From: Volvox africanus
Lineage: Eukaryota; Chlorophyta; Chlorophyceae; Chlamydomonadales; Volvocaceae
NCBI GenBank assembly: GCA_030268105.1
Contig: BSDZ01000016.1
Location: 1,495,501 to 1,559,500, forward strand
Length of the DNA stretch: 64,000 nucleotides
Direction of reading: 5' to 3'
Within the stretch, counting starts at the first letter, position 1. Every line of letters begins with the position of its first letter. The position numbers were made by a program, and so were the translations under genes. The notes under the pieces were generated by a model. It was given only the letters and a program-made list of their open reading frames with translations. It ran no database searches and was not told the DNA's origin. This document shows positions 62,601 through 64,000 of this stretch, one piece after another.

Positions 62601-63756
62601 GTAAGGGCCATGGGTTGTTGCAACCGTTGCCTGTCCCGGATGCGCCTTGGGAAAGTGTTTCCATGGACTTTGTAGTCGTGCTGCCCAAAACTGAGGGGGG
62701 ATACGATGCGGTGTTCGTAATGGTCGATCGTCTGACTAAGATGGTTCACCTAGCACCATGCACATCATCCTGCACGGCTGAGCAAACCGCACGTTTGTTT
62801 TTCGATAATGTGGTTCGGTTACACGGGGTTCCCAAAAATGTGATTTCGGACCGCGGTGGGCAGTTCACGTCTAAGTTTTGGGAAGCGCTCTGCAAACTAG
62901 TTGGCATGCGCGTCAACCTGAGCACGGCGTATCACCCACAGACTGATGGTCAAACCGAACGCACAAATCGCACGTTGGGTGATATGTTGCGCAATTATGC
63001 TGGTCGCACACCACTTGTTTGGGATACGTATTTGACTGCGGCAGAATTCGCGCTTAACAACGCTGTGAACCGCTCAACAGGCAAAGTCCGTTCTTTCTCA
63101 ACTATGGATTTCATCCCACGCTACCCGTGTGGTGTGAGTTGGAAGTGAACGTGCCTGCTGCTAAACTTTTTGCCAAGTCTTTTATGTCCCAAATCACAGA
63201 CGTGAAGTCATGTCTGGATGCGGCGCAGCAACGAACGACGGAATATTACAACAAATCCAAGCAGGATGTGACGTTTTCGGAAGGGCAACTCGTGTTGCTA
63301 AGCACCAAGAACTTGCGTTCCTTGGCCGACGGATCCCGAAAACTCTTACCTCGCTGGATTGGTCCGTATCCTGTCGTGCGCATGGTTGGGAATGTGGCTG
63401 TGGAGCTTGCTTTGCCCACTGATATGACCATTCACCCCACGTTTCACGTATCGCTTGTTCGTCCGTATCGTGGTACGGAACCCGTCCCTGAGCCTGCTAA
63501 CGCCCCCGCAGCGATCGAACCAGTTCCCGAGACCTGGATCGCTGGTAAACAGAAGTTTTACGACGTGGAGCGGGTGTTAGATTATCGCGCGCGTCGTGTG
63601 GGCCGACACCGACGTAAGCGGACAGTACACGAGTACTTGGTTAAGTGGACAGGGTATACCGACGAGCACAACTCATGGGAACCGGCACGCAACTTCTCAC
63701 AGGACATGAAGCCCCTGCTTGAAGAAGCCCGCAAACGTGCCACGCAAGCCCAATGA
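59696..63756 (+). CDS. Element D Pol (PR-RT-RH-IN-chromodomain), one frameshift
   Basis: Pol follows gag in the same frame after one UAG. Order: a domain of about 150 aa ahead of protease ([32 protein letters not shown]); protease VDTGASDDF (60329); RT with [17 protein letters not shown] (61095) and YLDDILVYS (61418); RNase H DASIFGSG (61880) to DALSRHP (62190); integrase HHCC ([16 protein letters not shown]); DDE core ([27 protein letters not shown]); C-terminal [16 protein letters not shown]; and a chromodomain [20 protein letters not shown] (63630-63690), which in this family guides integration to modified chromatin. Near 63082 one A is missing from the run after ACAGGC, shifting the last about 220 codons into the frame 63127-63756. 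Otherwise all catalytic residues are present. Confidence 0.93.
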
Positions 63757-63800
63757 CCCCTGCAGTCGATGCTGAATGATGCAGCGAGGACACTGCATAC

Positions 63801-63811
63801 GGGAGGGGGGA
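63801..63811 (+). other. Element D polypurine tract
   Basis: GGGAGGGGGGA sits four bases before the 3' LTR, the position used to prime plus-strand DNA synthesis. The same purine tract precedes the C' 3' LTR on the minus strand. Confidence 0.85.
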
Positions 63812-63815
63812 TAAT

Positions 63816-64000
63816 TGTTGTGCTACGGTTAGTTTCCCGCCGATGCGTAGGTCGATGTGATCCTACAAGGCGAAGTGCTATTGTGATGAACACATTGCAT
63901 ATGAATGAATCTGCATGATATAAATGTATTCGTGTACATTTATATATGCATTTGGCATGTTGTCATTATCCATCGTGACATCACATCATGGCAAATCCGC
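63816..64000 (+). repeat. Element D 3' LTR, cut by the window edge
   Basis: Starts TGTTGTGCTACGG and follows the 5' LTR base for base as far as the window allows, with few differences. The element should end near 64639 if the LTRs are equal in length. Confidence 0.93.

Overview
The window looks like nuclear DNA of a green alga, most likely a volvocine/chlamydomonadalean. It has intron-rich genes with alanine-, glutamine- and glycine-rich low-complexity exons, a telomere-like TTTTAGGG-type patch inside an intron, and Ty3/gypsy chromodomain retrotransposons. No ribosome binding sites, operons or CRISPR arrays are present. The taxon call is an inference from style, not from a marker gene.

Left half (1-29886). 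The segment is bounded by two inverted arms of exactly 1115 bp (1-1115 and 28772-29886) that differ at only a few positions where compared. Next to each arm lies a different remnant of one alpha/beta-hydrolase gene: the left remnant keeps the catalytic Asp and His regions, the right remnant keeps the nucleophile Ser region. A weaker inverted match continues further in (about 2622-2890 with 27120-27385). Between the arms are two multi-exon genes. On the minus strand, 14824-5368 encodes a RAD21/REC8-type cohesin kleisin with recognisable N- and C-terminal domains. On the plus strand, about 17928-25982 encodes a large F-box-like/leucine-rich-repeat protein for which ten exons can be placed with consistent splice phases, including a 25-nt micro-exon.

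Right half (30700-64000). This is a retrotransposon graveyard of at least seven Ty3/gypsy elements: A (+, 30700-34808), B (-, 34809-37501), G (+, 37502-43789, a different lineage), F (-, 43790-45390), E (+, 45391-46312), C' (-, 46313-51337), C (+, 51338-57169) and D (+, 57170 to beyond 64000). Nesting gives an order: C' is inserted in E, C in the 5' LTR of C', and D in the integrase end of C. D is youngest and almost intact, with one single-base frameshift near 63082.

Elements B, C and D share an unusual expression layout: a two-exon small leader ORF, gag, one in-frame UAG, then pol in the same frame. This suggests stop-codon readthrough rather than frameshifting. C and C' share the same RT deletion and frameshift, so they descend from one defective source that must have been moved in trans. 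Element G uses a different layout: an overlapping AUGA between its protease and RT frames, and about 2 kb of extra sequence between RNase H and integrase.

Exon models come from reading frames and splice motifs only; no transcript evidence was available.
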